A DNA stretch of 64,000 nt from Nematostella vectensis (GCF_932526225.1 NC_064044.1:16245453-16309452), one strand, 5' to 3'. Positions 1 through 12,310 are shown, counted from the stretch's first letter. Numbers and translations are program-made. The notes: generated by a model from the letters alone, not told the origin.

Positions 1-30
1 AGAATACTATTACTACTCGTCAGCTCATAC

Positions 31-3000
31 CTGCCAGAGAGGTTCTTTTTCCGCTGGATACATGTCGAAGTAACGGTCCGCCAGCGCAACAGGATGCTCT
101 GTCTGTATCCTTAGGTTGGTCCAGCACTGGAGGTATTTGATAACGTTTTCAAACGTGTGGAGCGCAAGCCGGTCACTGCCATAGTTTGACATGTGCGTCA
201 TGTATATATTAATCTACAAAAAAATCACAAAAAAAGCATGCTTTAAAAATAATTGTATGCATTGAAAGTTGTTTGTGCTTTCAAATTTGTGTGACATTGG
301 CAAAGCATAACTGTTCTGCTGTAAGAAAAACTGTACTAGCAAAATATTATAAGTAAAAAAACGAAGATCAAAGCACGCGAAAACATGAAGGATTCTTGAG
401 GCACATAAATTACGTCACTGTACAATATCATATATAACCTCCTGGGATACCAAGAGGAGTACTGTATGTGCCAAGTGGAGTATTGTATGTGCCAAGTGGA
501 GTACTGTATGTACCAAGTGGAGTACTGTATGTACCAAGTGGAGTACTGTATGTGCCAAGTGGAGTACTGTATGTGCCAAGTGGAGTACTGTATGTACCAA
601 GTGGAGTACTGTATGTGCCAAGTGAAGTACTGTATGTGCCAAGTGGAGTACTGTATGTGCCAAGTGGAGTACTGTATGTGCCAAGTGGAGTACTGTATGT
701 GCCAAGTGGAGTACTGTATGTACCAAGTGGAGTACTGTATGTGCCAAGTGGAGTACTGTATGTACCAAGTGGAGTACTGTATGTGCCAAGTGGAGTACTG
801 TATGTACCAAGTGGAGTACTGTATGTGCCAAGTGGAGTACTGTATGTGCCAAGTGGAGTACTGTATGTGCCAAGTGGAGTACTGTATGTACCAAGTGGAG
901 TACTGTATGTGCCAAGTGGAGTACTGTATGTGCCAAGTGGAGTACTGTATGTACAAAGTGGAGTACTGTATGTACCAAGTGGGGTACTGTATGTACCAAG
1001 TGGAGTACTGTATGTACCAAGTGGAGTACTGTATGTGCCAAGTGGAGTACTGTATGTACAAAGTGGAGTACTGTATGTACCAAGTGGGGTACTGTATGTA
1101 CCAAGTGGAGTACTGTATGTACCAAGTGGAGTACTGTATGTGCCAAGTGGAGTACTGTATGTACCAAGTGGAGTACTGTATGTGCCAAGTGGAGTACTGT
1201 ATGTGCCAAGTGGAGTACTGTATGTGCCAAGTGGAGTACTGTATGTACAAAGTGGAGTACTGTATGTACCAAGTGGGGTACTGTATGTACCAAGTGGAGT
1301 ACTGTATGTACCAAGTGGAGTACTGTATGTACCAAGTGGAGTACTGTATGTACCAAGTGGAGTACTGTATGTCTGTGTGTACCAAGTGGAGTACTGTATG
1401 TGCCAAGTGGAGTACTGTATGTGCCAAGTGGAGTACTGTATGTGCTAAGTGGAGTACTGTATGTACCAAGTGGAGTACTGTATGTCTGTATGTACCAAGT
1501 GGAGTACTGTATGTGCCAAGTGGAGTACTGTATGTGCCAAGTGGAGTACTGTATGTGCTTAGAAAACAGCATACACACCCCACTTACAACTGGGAATCCT
1601 CCCCTACTGTATGTACCAAGTGGAGTACTGTATGTACCAAGTGGAGTACTGTATGTGCTAAGTGGAGTACTGTATGTACCAAGTGGAGTACTGTATGTGC
1701 CAAGTGGAGTACTGTATGTGCCAAGTGGAGTACTGTATGTGCCAAGTGGAGTACTGTATGTGCCAAGTGGAGTACTGTATGTGCTAAGTGGAGTACTGTA
1801 TGTACCAAGTGGAGTACTGTATGTGCCAAGTGGAGTACTGTATGTGCCAAGTGGAGTACTGTATGTACCAAGTGGGGTACTGTATGTACCAAGTGGAGTA
1901 CTGTATGTACCAAGTGGAGTACTGTATGTGCCAAGTGGAGTACTGTATGTACCAAGTGGAGTACTGTATGTACCAAGTGGAGTACTGTATGTACCAAGTG
2001 GAGTACTGTATGTCTGTGTGTACCAAGTGGAGTACTGTATGTGCCAAGTGGAGTACTGTATGTGCCAAGTGGAGTACTGTATGTGCTAAGTGGAGTACTG
2101 TATGTACCAAGTGGAGTACTGTATGTCTGTATGTACCAAGTGGAGTACTGTATGTGCCAAGTGGAGTACTGTATGTGCCAAGTGGAGTACTGTATGTACC
2201 AAGTGGAGTACTGTATGTGCCAAGTGGAGTACTGTATGTGCTTAGAAAACAGCATACACACCCCACTTACAACTGGGAATCCTCCCCTACTGTATGTACC
2301 AAGTGGAGTACTGTATGTACCAAGTGGAGTACTGTATGTGCTAAGTGGAGTACTGTATGTACCAAGTGGAGTACTGTATGTGCCAAGTGGAGTACTGTAT
2401 GTACCAAGTGGAGTACTGTATGTACCAAGTGGAGTACTGTATGTGTCAAGTGGAGTACTGTATGTACCAAGTGGAGTACTGTATGTACCAAGTGGAGTAC
2501 TGTATGTACCAAGTGGAGTATTGTATGTGCCAATTGGAGTACTGTATGTACCAAGTGGAGTACTGTATGTACCAAGTGGAGTACTGTATGTGCCAAGTGG
2601 AGTACTGTATGTGCCAAGTGGAGTACTGTATGTACCAAGTGGAGTACTGTATGTGCCAAGTGGAGTACTGTATGTGCCAAGTGGAGTACTGTATGTCTGT
2701 ATGTACCAAGTGGAGTACTGTATGTACCAAGTGGAGTACTGTATGTGCCAAGTGGAGTACTGTATGTGCCAAGTGGAGTACTGTATGTACCAAGTGGAGT
2801 ACTGTATGTGCCAAGTGGAGTACTGTATGTGCCAAGTGGAGTACTGTATGTGCCAAGTGGAGTACTGTATGTGCCAAGTGGAGTACTGTATGTGCCAAGT
2901 GGAGTACTGTATGTCTGTATGTACCAAGTGGAGTACTGTATGTACCAAGTCGAGTACTGTATGTGCCAAGTGGAGTACTGTATGTGCCAAGTGGAGTACT

Positions 3001-6000
3001 GTATGTACCAAGTGGAGTACTGTATGTGCCAAGTGGAGTACTGTATGTACCAAGTGGAGTACTGTATGTGCCAAGTGGAGTACTGTATGTGCCAAGTGGA
3101 GTACTGTATGTACCAAGTGGAGTACTGTATGTGCCAAGTGGAGTACTGTATGTGCCAAGTGGAGTACTGTATGTACCAAGTGGAGTACTGTATGTGCCAA
3201 GTGGAGTACTGTATGTACCAAGTGGAGTACTGTATGTGCCAAGTGAAGTACTGTATGTGCCAAGTGGAGTATTGTATGTGCCAAGTGGAGTACTGTATGT
3301 GCCAAGTGGAGTACTGTATGTGCCAAGTGGAGTACTGTATGTACCAAGTGAAGTACTGTATGTACCAAGTGGAGTACTGTATGTGCCAAGTGGAGTACTG
3401 TATGTGCCAAGTGGAGTACTGTATGTCTGTATGTACCAAGTGGAGTACTGTATGTACCAAGTGGAGTACTGTATGTGCCAAGTGGAGTACTGTATGTACC
3501 AAGTGGAGTACTGTATGTGCCAAGTGGAGTACTGTATGTGCCAAGTGGAGTACTGTATGTACCAAGTGGAGTACTGTATGTACCAAGTGGAGTACTGTAT
3601 GTACCAAGTGGAGTACTGTATGTGCCAAGTGGAGTACTGTATGTACCAAGTGGAGTACTGTATGTGCCAAGTGGAGTACTGTATGTGCCAAGTGGAGTAC
3701 TGTATGTGCCAAGTGGAGTACTGTATGTACCAAGTGGAGTACTGTATGTGCCAAGTGGAGTACTGTATGTGCCAAGTGGAGTACTGTATGTGCCAAGTGG
3801 AGTACTGTATGTGCCAAGTGGAGTACTGTATGTGCTTAGAAAACAGCATACACACCTCACTTCCAACTGGGAATCCTCCCCTACTGCAGCTAAAGCTCAA
3901 ATGTTGCATCAACCATAAGCTGTATTCAATGCAAATCATGCAAATAAAGATGAAACAATTATCTTGATTCACTTGCATGAATTTGCATTGAATACAGCTC
4001 ATGGATAATACGAAATTTGAAATTAGCCTACCACTCCAAAATATTGACAATAAAACCCTCCCCTCCCTATTGACAATGGAATATGAATTAGGCTTCTTAC
4101 TGGGTTGTTAATGACTGTCTGGAAAAGCTCTCCCCCATAGATACTGTGTTCCAGTCGCTTTGGACCTTTTGGGTACTCCTTCAAACGGATGGTTTTAGTA
4201 TAAAGGCCACAGGTCTGCCGTGGGAGTACCTACAAACAGAGATTAAACACTAAAAGACACTGGCTACCATTGTTTTGTTTTTTTAAGGTGAGTTTAGTTG
4301 TTATAGTGAGTTTAGTTGTTAAGGTGAGTTTAGTTGTTAAGGTGAGTTTAGTTGTAAAAATGAGTTTAGTTGTGAAAGTGAGTTTAGTTGCAAAAGTGAG
4401 TTTAGTTGCAAAGATAAGTTCTAGTCATCTAAATGATATGGATAGGGAAATGTGCCTTACCTTGATTCCTTTGTAAATGAATCCTCTACGGTGGTGTGGG
4501 GGGTTAAAGTGGGGATACTCCTCTGTTGATGTCACTGTCAGGCCATAGTACCTCTTCCAGCTGTCATAGAGCAGGTCATGGGTCGGGTAGACCCCTGAAT
4601 GATGCGGTGCCACAGCATAACTAGTGTTTAGAGGGATCCCATAGCGCTAAGAACAACAACACCAGTGTACATATTATTGCTCAGATAGCGAACAGATGGG
4701 TTAGAAAATTATGGCAAATGATAGAATTTACAATTGTCAAAGGGTGGGAAGTCAAACTAACTAACATGCAGACTCCTTAGAATTAGAAAGGCACATACTG
4801 AAGAAACAACAACTATAAAATAGACAGGGGAAAAGGTTTTGAGAACATAAGAAAGTATCAGAGAACTGTGGATCTGTTGCCCTTGCCACCACAACTACTT
4901 AAATATCGGCCTTTCACTAAAATACTGTTTTTGGCCTATATTAAGTGGCCACTTGACTAAGTCCAGAGAGTAGCTTTCTAAAGAGGTTGGTGGTCTGTAT
5001 CAAAATATACCAACCTTTGCAAAATCCAGATTCTGCATGAGTTCTGTCCTCATGGTTTCTAACGTCGCGATCCTGTGCGGTTTACGATGGGAGTACATAT
5101 GGCTGAACCACCAGAACTTGTCTGCATTAGCAATCAGTTCCTGGTCACCACCACTCTCTTGCTTGTTCCCATGCAAATAATAAAACCCAGAAAAACCAAG
5201 GTTGAATTTGAAGCCAGGGACCCTTTCAGAGATGCTTTGTTGGACAGATATCATTGCCTGAAAGCATTAAAATTGTCTTGGATTAAGAGAATATTTGACT
5301 CATTATGATCAAATTCATATGTATCAAATTCATTTGAGGTCAGAAACAAAATTGTATGGAACAATAATTTCATACTGATAAATGGTATGAGTGTCTGTTT
5401 TTAAGATTGGTTTGACAAAGGCATCATTAAAATAGGGGACCTAGTAAACCATGATGGGAAATTTTTAGCTTACACTCAGTTTTTGAGTAATTTAAGGTTA
5501 AAACAATTTTTTTTACATTACATTGGAGACTAAACCAGGGGTCCCGTCTCTTCAAGCTGCACTACACTAACCTGAACCGAATTGTAAGCACACCAGTGAA
5601 AGTGCTTACAGTGCTAACAAGGGCCATATGTTAAAAAACTGTTAATTCGGTTAATATGCTACTCTCGATAAACAAGGATTGTTGTATTGTTTTGTATGCT
5701 GAACTTTTAAACTGCAATCTTACAACAAAATATTTAACCAGCCTTTTCGTAGATAAAAAATTTGGTCCGCCAACCGCACAAAGGAGATTCTCAGGGATTG
5801 TAGAAAATGTTTTTTGTACTGTTTATGAGCTTCCATTGCAGGTCACCAGAAATAGATATTTGGCAATGTTCCAAGCTAAAATAATTCAATATATTCTCCT
5901 GATTAATATATCCCTAAAAAGGGATGGATTAAAGGATGTTGATGTGTGCCATGTATGTGAGGACAACCGCAAACGCTATGCCACCTTTTCGTGGAATGTC

Positions 6001-8107
6001 AAGCTGCGAAAGCTGTTGGTTTGGGCATAAACAAGATCTTACTTTACCAGTAACAAATGCTTAAATATAGTATGGATGACAAGATAGAAACAATTGCTTA
6101 CTCAATTTCTGTTTATTTGTTACCAAATACTATATACTATACAATGCAGCTATGGAAAATGAAGCCTATATTTTTACAGCATTCCTTAAAATATCGGGTT
6201 ACTTTAAAAACTTTGAAAATAGTCAACTCAAGAACAATATAGAAACTATATATATATTTATTATTTTTTCTCTTTATTGTTACTTTTTATATATTCAAAT
6301 GTGTAAAAGGTCAACCTGCCCACTTGTGTGTGTATTGCTGTTGTAGTGTACACTCCATGTATCATTGATGGGAAAAATGATAATAATAAATTGCCTGATA
6401 GCAGGCAAATATGGTCATTACTGTTGATTGAGTAGACCCCTAGGGTCTTTTGGCAAGCTCTTGTACATGAGCACTTGCACACATATGTATGTGCACAATC
6501 GTTAGCAACCCACACAAACTCCCTGGATCAACCAATGTAACAATCAATAATGTCAATCAGTCAAATATCAAAAACTGGAAAGGAATGGTGGTTAGGATTT
6601 GGGGTCAAAATACAACAATCTGTCATTTGGGTGGTTGCCTAATAGGGGGTAGTCCCCTAATAGAGGGTGGTCTCCTTATAGAGGTTTGCTGCTTAATAGG
6701 GTGTGATCACTTATTAGAGTGCTGGTCACTAAAGAGGGTTGGTCACTTTAATAGAGGGTTGGTCGGTCACTTTCTAGTGGCTGGTCGCTAAAGAGGTTGG
6801 TCCGTCGCTTAATAGGGGGACACCATTTCCACTGTAAGCACACTGTCAGTTAATCAATGTCATAAGTCATTACTTGAATTTTTGAGCATGTCTCATCGAC
6901 CAAAAGAGGACTATGTTTCTCTATTGATCAAAGTTTAATAAGAGTTTAACGTTCCATTTAACATTAATGAGATCAGCTTATAAATAAATAAATAAGGTAG
7001 TTAAGTATTGCCGACACACTTTGGGCATAATAAATTTGTATACAAGAGATCCGTAGGGGCACATACCTGCACGTCGTCCCGTGTCATTCTGATTCCAGTT
7101 TTACCAACAAAAATGTCATCTATATCTACTAATATCCATCGATCCAGCGGCCTTTTTATCGCTCCATCTGATAAAAAATCCAAGCCATCGATAAACAGCA
7201 AACGATGAAGCCAGAAGTTCAATCCATTTCCAAAATAAACCTTCTTAATTCCATCCAATTTTCCCTTATCCAGTATGACAGACACATATCGCTTTGTTAT
7301 ATAAGACTGAGCGTAATCCAGTCGTGAATTTACAGGGTCTTTGAGTATTTGGGGTTTAAATATCTCCCTAGATATTGTCTCAACTGGTTCGTAAGTGCTG
7401 TGGTTTGACGAAAATGTCGCCCAATCTTTCCCGGGTAAGTTATCGTCGACTACACCACCAGCTCTTGTAAGCCTCAATAAAGACGATTTAGGGTTCACTT
7501 CGGCGGTCTTTACACTTGAAATGCCTGTTCTTATTTTTAGATGCAATTTCGGGAAGTAGTTTGGGAGAAACCCGTAGTTTTCTGCTATAGTAAATATAGC
7601 TAATCCAGCCGAGAAGTCGCGCAGGTATTTGTCAAAAATTTCCCGACTTTTCTCTGGCAACCCTAAGTAAAATTTTAAATTCTCAAAAACAATAACATGA
7701 TATAAAGGCGCCCCATTCTCTGTTAATGGAGGCAGACTTGTCTTTTGCGAAACGTAAACAAGTTTATAATTCACTCGACTGGCTTCCAGGATTGTTACAA
7801 TGTGCAGACGAAAGGTGATCGAAGTTTCGCGATAGAAAACCAAAACGTTTCCTCCTTCGTACAGCCTTGTGGTCGTATTTTTGTATTCTAAAGGATATTT
7901 TGCAGAGTTCAAATCCTTGATGGAATCCAAGTCTCGTGGATTGTGACATTTTCCCGTCGTAAAGGGCTCCACCGCATGTTTCGCACTGTGACGATTGTGT
8001 TTTGGAGTCTGATACAAAAGGAGCAAGTACGTAACGATGGTCAGGACTACTGTGCCGAATAGAGACTTTCGGAGAAGAGATCCTAGGTGGCACCGCCAAA
8101 TTCTCAT
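31..8107 (-). CDS. NDST: Heparan sulfate N-deacetylase/N-sulfotransferase, 5' part (partial gene, 5 exons in window)
   Basis: Golgi type II membrane enzyme that removes acetyl from GlcNAc and N-sulfates it during heparan sulfate synthesis (family knowledge). Exons, in transcript order on the minus strand: 8107-7067, 5257-5015, 4646-4461, 4229-4101, 213-31. All introns are GT..AG and phase 0, giving 594 codons. Residues about 15-33 form a single signal anchor after a short basic N-terminus. Exon 1 ends with the family block [16 protein letters not shown]. Exon 2 carries FKFNLGFSG and [11 protein letters not shown], exon 3 [11 protein letters not shown] and VTSTEEYPH, exon 4 VLPRQTCGL, and exon 5 [13 protein letters not shown]. 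These are the N-deacetylase half and linker of NDST1-4. The last donor is at plus 29-30, so the PAPS-binding sulfotransferase exons are off the left edge. The start is the ATG at 8107. An out-of-frame ATG 16 nt upstream opens an overlapping 119-codon frame. Paralogue number cannot be assigned. Confidence 0.95.
445..3890. repeat. 21-bp minisatellite, about 155 copies, filling NDST intron 4
   Basis: Tandem units of 21 bp (core ACCAAGTGGAGTACTGTATG, with G/A variation at the first base and a rarer CAAAG variant). Three near-identical ~50-bp non-repeat blocks interrupt the array at 1558-1607, 2241-2290 and 3835-3884. Variant triplets recur at about 950, 1070 and 1250, so whole segments have been duplicated as higher-order units. 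Because 21 is a multiple of 3, long open frames appear on both strands. They encode only heptapeptide repeats and are not genes. Confidence 0.97.
4287..4418. repeat. 18-bp tandem repeat in NDST intron 3
   Basis: About seven copies of an 18-bp unit containing GTGAGTTTAGTTG on the plus strand. Each copy looks like a strong 5' splice site (AAG|GTGAGT), but on the strand opposite to NDST. It occupies most of the 231-bp intron between exons 3 and 4. Confidence 0.85.
6600..6825. repeat. Degenerate repeats in NDST intron 1
   Basis: Imperfect recurrence of TAATAGAGGGTTGGTC-like words. The rest of intron 1 (5258-7066) shows no array, gene or recognisable element. Confidence 0.5.
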
Positions 8108-9148
8108 AACGAGTTAACGCCATAAAATACTCCCATTGATGGCTACACTCACATCGACTTCATTGGCCAGACATCGGCCGTCAATATCTACACAACGAAC
8201 GAAGTAACACACGAGAAGAAGACATCAGCGCGCATGTGCGTCACAGAGACTTGACAAAATATTTTCTCAGGGGTAGGGTGTGTGAATTAATCGCCCGTAA
8301 ACCAAACTGTGTAAAATTTAGTTTTATTATCATCTCATGTAAATCTCTTTGCGATTATGAGGAAAAGTGGAAGAAAAAAAAAGAAAATATATTTATTGTG
8401 TTACCTTTTTGAAAAACCGGCTTTTAGAAAGTTTATCCAAATTGTGGTTCAAGCTGGTTCACAACACTCTCAGGTTATCTTCTTTAAAATCAAATTTTCC
8501 AAATCAAATTAAAAACAAAAGATACATTCAGAATTGATACTCAGTTTTATTGGTCTTTGTGTTTATTTAAGACTAGAAAACACAATTTGTGGCACTGTCT
8601 TCGCCATATTTTAAATATTGCCGCAGAAAACAAGGCAGGCTTTGTGAGAAGCACCCATTTCCATCGCTCACTCAAGAAAGCAATTGCGATTTTTTCGATT
8701 AAATTTTGGATTTTTTTTTCAAATTGTTTGTCTTCCAATACAAACTCTTGAACCCCTTTTTATAAGAACGTCTAATGTTCAGTTCAGGCTGCTAGGCCGT
8801 CATATGAAACTACATGAATCATAATGAGAATTACACATATGATACTCATGGTTGTTATAATGAAACATTATTATATGCCATCAACCACTTCTGGTGGAAT
8901 GGCGCACGTTGATTGGCTGTTGAGCGGTCCGGATCCTGCCGTAATTTCGTAAGCTTATTTACAATTTTTTTTCCTCAATATAATTTCCAACTTTGTTTAC
9001 CTTTACAGTTGCTTCTGACAGTTTAGCGCTAGCGCTGATGTTTGTGGAGATTTTGCCTGCGGCCTCGGTCTGTACAAAAAGCCCGCGGGCTGAGATTTCT
9101 CAGTACGGACCTAAGTAGTATATAATACTTGAAGTTCTCTCGGAGAAG

Positions 9149-9220
9149 CTCATAGATTGGTCGGTCATTCAATTGCAAGGGTTTTAACCCTTGCAATTGA
9201 ATGACCGACCAATCTATGAG
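9149..9220. repeat. Perfect 35-bp inverted repeat with 2-nt loop
   Basis: Left arm 9149-9183 and right arm 9186-9220 are exact reverse complements separated by TT. As DNA it is a cruciform candidate; if transcribed it forms a 35-bp hairpin. No coding context. Confidence 0.95.
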
Positions 9221-9481
9221 ATTTAAAAATCTATATTCTTTTAGATTTGTGTGGGGCAGTTCGCACATTTTCCTTAAGCCAGATTTATGCAAGACCCCCT
9301 TTTCTTTGCAGCCACTGTCTTGGCTTGGATCACTAACCCTTTGTTTCAAGGTTTTTCTGTTTGTTTTATTTTTGTAAGTACACTGCAGTATTCACTGGAG
9401 CCCACTGATCTCTAAAGAATCTCTGTGTCTCCTCCGTGATTGTGTTTGCCTAGCAAACAATTTTGTTTTATTTCAAATAGT

Positions 9482-9522
9482 TTGCAAATCATTGCCCAAA
9501 ATTCTTGGGCAATGATTTGCAA
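9482..9522. repeat. Perfect 18-bp hairpin
   Basis: Arms 9482-9499 and 9505-9522 are exact reverse complements around a 5-nt loop, 260 bp from the larger palindrome. Confidence 0.93.
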
Positions 9523-10044
9523 TCAATAGCAGTTCTGGACTTGACATTGCTGTGGAAAAATAGACTCAAAATATAAAATACTGCAAACCCAGTATCGAAT
9601 AAAAAAAATATAGCTGATATTACAAGGGCCGAAAAGCGGGGCCGAGATTATTCGGATTGATTTTAAATTTCCCTTTATAAACAGGTCTCATCAAATAACA
9701 CAGAGATCTACGAATACTCGAACAAACCAGAACTGACTTCATGTTCCTCAAAGACTAGGTTTCATTCATACTAGGATCGAATAATCGAATTTTTCCGCTA
9801 GCTAGAACTAACTTCATGTTCCTCAAAGACTAGTTTCACTCTTTTCTCCTCGGATAGAATAGTCGAATAGGGGACTTGCGCTAAGAGATCACGTGACTTT
9901 TTGCGTGTCAAAGCGCGCTCAGGCTTTCAGCGCTGCCTCGTACCCAGGCGCTTGCTACGTGACCGGACTGAGCGTGCAGAGGTAGTTTACCATTCCCTTG
10001 TTCCTTTCCCGTTTCATTTGTTCCTTTGGTATTGAATTTTTTCG

Positions 10045-10291
10045 TTGTGGTCAGTTCACTGTGCAAAACGCCGCTTATCTTAGCAACAATTATGGAAATC
10101 ACATCGAAATAATGATACTTTCATAACAAACCATTGGATGAAATAAGCTGGATTTATTTCTCAGGACAATAATAGATTATCATTTAGGCAGTTTTGGATT
10201 GTTCAACTCTACAATATTCGAGGCAAGAAGAAAAGGACAAATGCTAGTGATACGTAAGTATGCCTGCTACGGAACTGTTACCCTACAGTAA
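10045..10291 (+). mobile_element. Fragment of the 1.25 kb terminal-inverted-repeat element family
   Basis: About 245 bp closely resembling the right end of the element at 48527-49776. Shared words include AAATAATGAYACTTTC, GGATGAAATAAGCTGGATT and TTTTGGATTGTTCAA, ending near a decayed terminus (GCTACGGAACTG). Only this end of the element remains. Confidence 0.8.
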
Positions 10292-10963
10292 CTTACGTGT
10301 ATTAGCCAATGAACGAATCCTCTTTTTCGGTCTTTATTTGTTCGTTGGTTAGGCGCCATGTAGGCTAAACCTATCCATTATAGTAGTATAGTAATTATTA
10401 AGGGTAATGGGTAAAGCACCATAGTCTGCTTGGCCTGGTACCGCCAGTCATGATTTTTTTTTTCTGACAAAACCCTAAGCTCGTGCTTAGCTTCTAGTCA
10501 AATACTTTCAGCTCAAAATAGCTACGCCATGAGCTTTCAACAAACAATGTGCTTAAATGGAATGAGAAAGTATTATTTCAAATGCTATTTTCGAAAGTTT
10601 TTTTTGAATGACTGTTTTATACTATCTTGCATAGTTTGTAAACTGCCGAGAAGCGCTACTTAAAGGCTTGATTGGCTATTTATCTTATCCTACAACCAAG
10701 ACCAAAACTTAATTATGGAACAGATTTTCATTAAATCAACAATGAGCTTAGTGGTGTTGAACAAGACTTCAAAATGTAAACAGCTTTTTGTGTATCACGG
10801 CTAGTGCAGTTTATTCTTTCGGTGGCTTGTGTAAACATTTTTTATCATTATCTCTAATGATAGGCTTTTCTTACGCTACACGAACATCCGAATCTCAGGT
10901 TTGGCTCTTAAAATTAGGACCGATATATCGACAAGGACAGCTCCTAAGAAGTAGGTCTCTAAA

Positions 10964-12277
10964 ATGCAAACTAACACTAGTGCCCCTAAGTTTGGTGCTA
11001 CGAAAGGGAGCGAAGTCGCAAGAAGACTAAATGCTAACGAAGACAAACTCTTACAACGTGAAGTCAGTAGGTATGCGAAGGAGCACCAGAGAGCAATGAG
11101 GCAGATATTTAACGAGAAGTACATCGTACGAGAGGAGATTCGAGATTTGCGGAAAAACAGACATCAGCGGCGTATCTCACAAGGGCAAAAATTAAAGGAC
11201 AAGTACCCTATTGATGAAAATGACGCGGCTCTTGATTTGGGAGCGTTAAACCCTAGAAAGAACAATGGGTGGGTAGCTATTGATAACAAAAATAACTCAG
11301 TATTTGGCTTGAGTAATCCGAAAGAGGCTGGGAAGACGAAGATGAGGCGTTCAAAGTCGATGTCCAACTTCGGGTTCGAGTCTTTTGGTGACAGGACAGA
11401 TAGAAGACGTCTGCGTCGGTTCGCGTCCAATGTAGCACATGTTTCACAAGAAGTCTTTGGGTCTGGCTTTACGGGGCACAAACGCCGTGCAAAATCAGCT
11501 GATCATTTGAGAACGATAATCAATTCTGCTAAACATAAAAACCAAAGAAAAAATGGAGAGCAATGTGGTATAATCAAGAAGCAAGTCGAAGAACGAAGTA
11601 TGATGTTCACGGTAGACGGGTGCGAAAGCGATCCCTCGTGTTCGAAAGAAGTTGCCAGCCTAGATTTAGAAAACTTTGATTTTGAGACTCGAAGGAGAAG
11701 CAAAAGTGACGTTACAACAATTAATCTTCCTGGATCGAGTGTCTATCGTCCTCGGACGGCATCTTTTAGCACGATCTCCAAATCTGAGAAACGGACACAA
11801 AAACAATCAAATCCCGGGCACACAATACCTATGATCGCAGTCACAGAACTCAAGGCAAAACCTGTCAAAAAGAGGAACCTGTCTTTAGTAGAAATGAAAA
11901 CTCTCGATGTTTTGGACACGGAAATGCGAATGAAAACCACAGGAAACCCGCCCAAGCTGTCCGCCCCAAAATCAGCATCATCACTTCGCGTTGCAGCAAA
12001 CTTTCGTCGCGTCAGCGAAGCGGTAATAGTCGCACAATCCCTAGTAAAGAATGCAAGACGCGAACAAGCAATCCACAAAGCGACAGCTGAGATCCAAGCA
12101 AAGGATTATGGGATGCTGCCAAGAAAAGTAGAGGAGATGAACGTTGCTGTAGGGGATACCACGATAATCAATACTAGGGCCCCTGGTACTGCACCTAAAG
12201 GAAAGTTTATTAGAACAGCACATCTCTTGTTGGCCATGAACTCGCTAAGCAGACGGAATTCGACAACACCGGGTTGA
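10964..12277 (+). CDS. Basic, R-x-x-S-rich protein of unknown function (437 aa, single exon)
   Basis: I do not recognise the family. The frame runs uninterrupted from ATG 10964 to TGA 12275-12277, and an in-frame TAG lies 12 nt upstream, which fixes the start unless a 5' exon is spliced at that TAG. Residues 20-80 are charged and probably helical or coiled-coil. The rest is low-complexity, basic and serine-rich. At least nine basophilic-kinase-like R-x-x-S sites are visible: RRIS(72), RRSKS(130/132), RRFAS(155), RRAKS(178), RRRSKS(246/248), RPRTAS(267), KRNLS(307), RRVS(351) and RRNS(433). No membrane segment or signal peptide. Codon content and length make a real gene likely. The site pattern suggests a phosphoprotein, possibly a 14-3-3 client or cytoskeletal regulator, which is inference only. 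Confidence 0.75.
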   Translation: MQTNTSAPKFGATKGSEVARRLNANEDKLLQREVSRYAKEHQRAMRQIFNEKYIVREEIRDLRKNRHQRRISQGQKLKDKYPIDENDAALDLGALNPRKNNGWVAIDNKNNSVFGLSNPKEAGKTKMRRSKSMSNFGFESFGDRTDRRRLRRFASNVAHVSQEVFGSGFTGHKRRAKSADHLRTIINSAKHKNQRKNGEQCGIIKKQVEERSMMFTVDGCESDPSCSKEVASLDLENFDFETRRRSKSDVTTINLPGSSVYRPRTASFSTISKSEKRTQKQSNPGHTIPMIAVTELKAKPVKKRNLSLVEMKTLDVLDTEMRMKTTGNPPKLSAPKSASSLRVAANFRRVSEAVIVAQSLVKNARREQAIHKATAEIQAKDYGMLPRKVEEMNVAVGDTTIINTRAPGTAPKGKFIRTAHLLLAMNSLSRRNSTTPG

Positions 12278-12310
12278 GGGGCAAGGTCATGCGGTGAACT
12301 GAAATCATCT

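Larger units (their letters stand above)
8124..10963. other. Divergent intergenic region between NDST and the 10964 gene
   Basis: AT-rich sequence with no supportable coding exon. It must hold the NDST promoter (right of 8107) and that of the plus-strand gene at 10964, but I see no convincing core-promoter motif. It contains two long hairpins (9149-9220, 9482-9522), a ~30-bp direct repeat at about 9731 and 9810 (both with TTCATGTTCCTCAAAGACTA) and a transposon fragment at 10045-10291. A non-coding 5' exon could lie here: an acceptor-like TAG directly precedes GTCTCTAAAATG at 10964. Confidence 0.6.

Noticed and set aside
336-4050. Long open frames (up to 926 codons) on both strands
   Set aside because: They only read through the 21-bp (7-codon) minisatellite in NDST intron 4; opposite strands and all frames are open alike, with no conserved domain.
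445-4229. NDST array as a junction-seeded repeat
   Set aside because: The unit (minus strand ACAGTACTCCACTTGG) loosely resembles the exon 4 acceptor/start (GTAG|GTACTCCCACGG), but the array lies on the other side of exon 4 and the match is short and imperfect.
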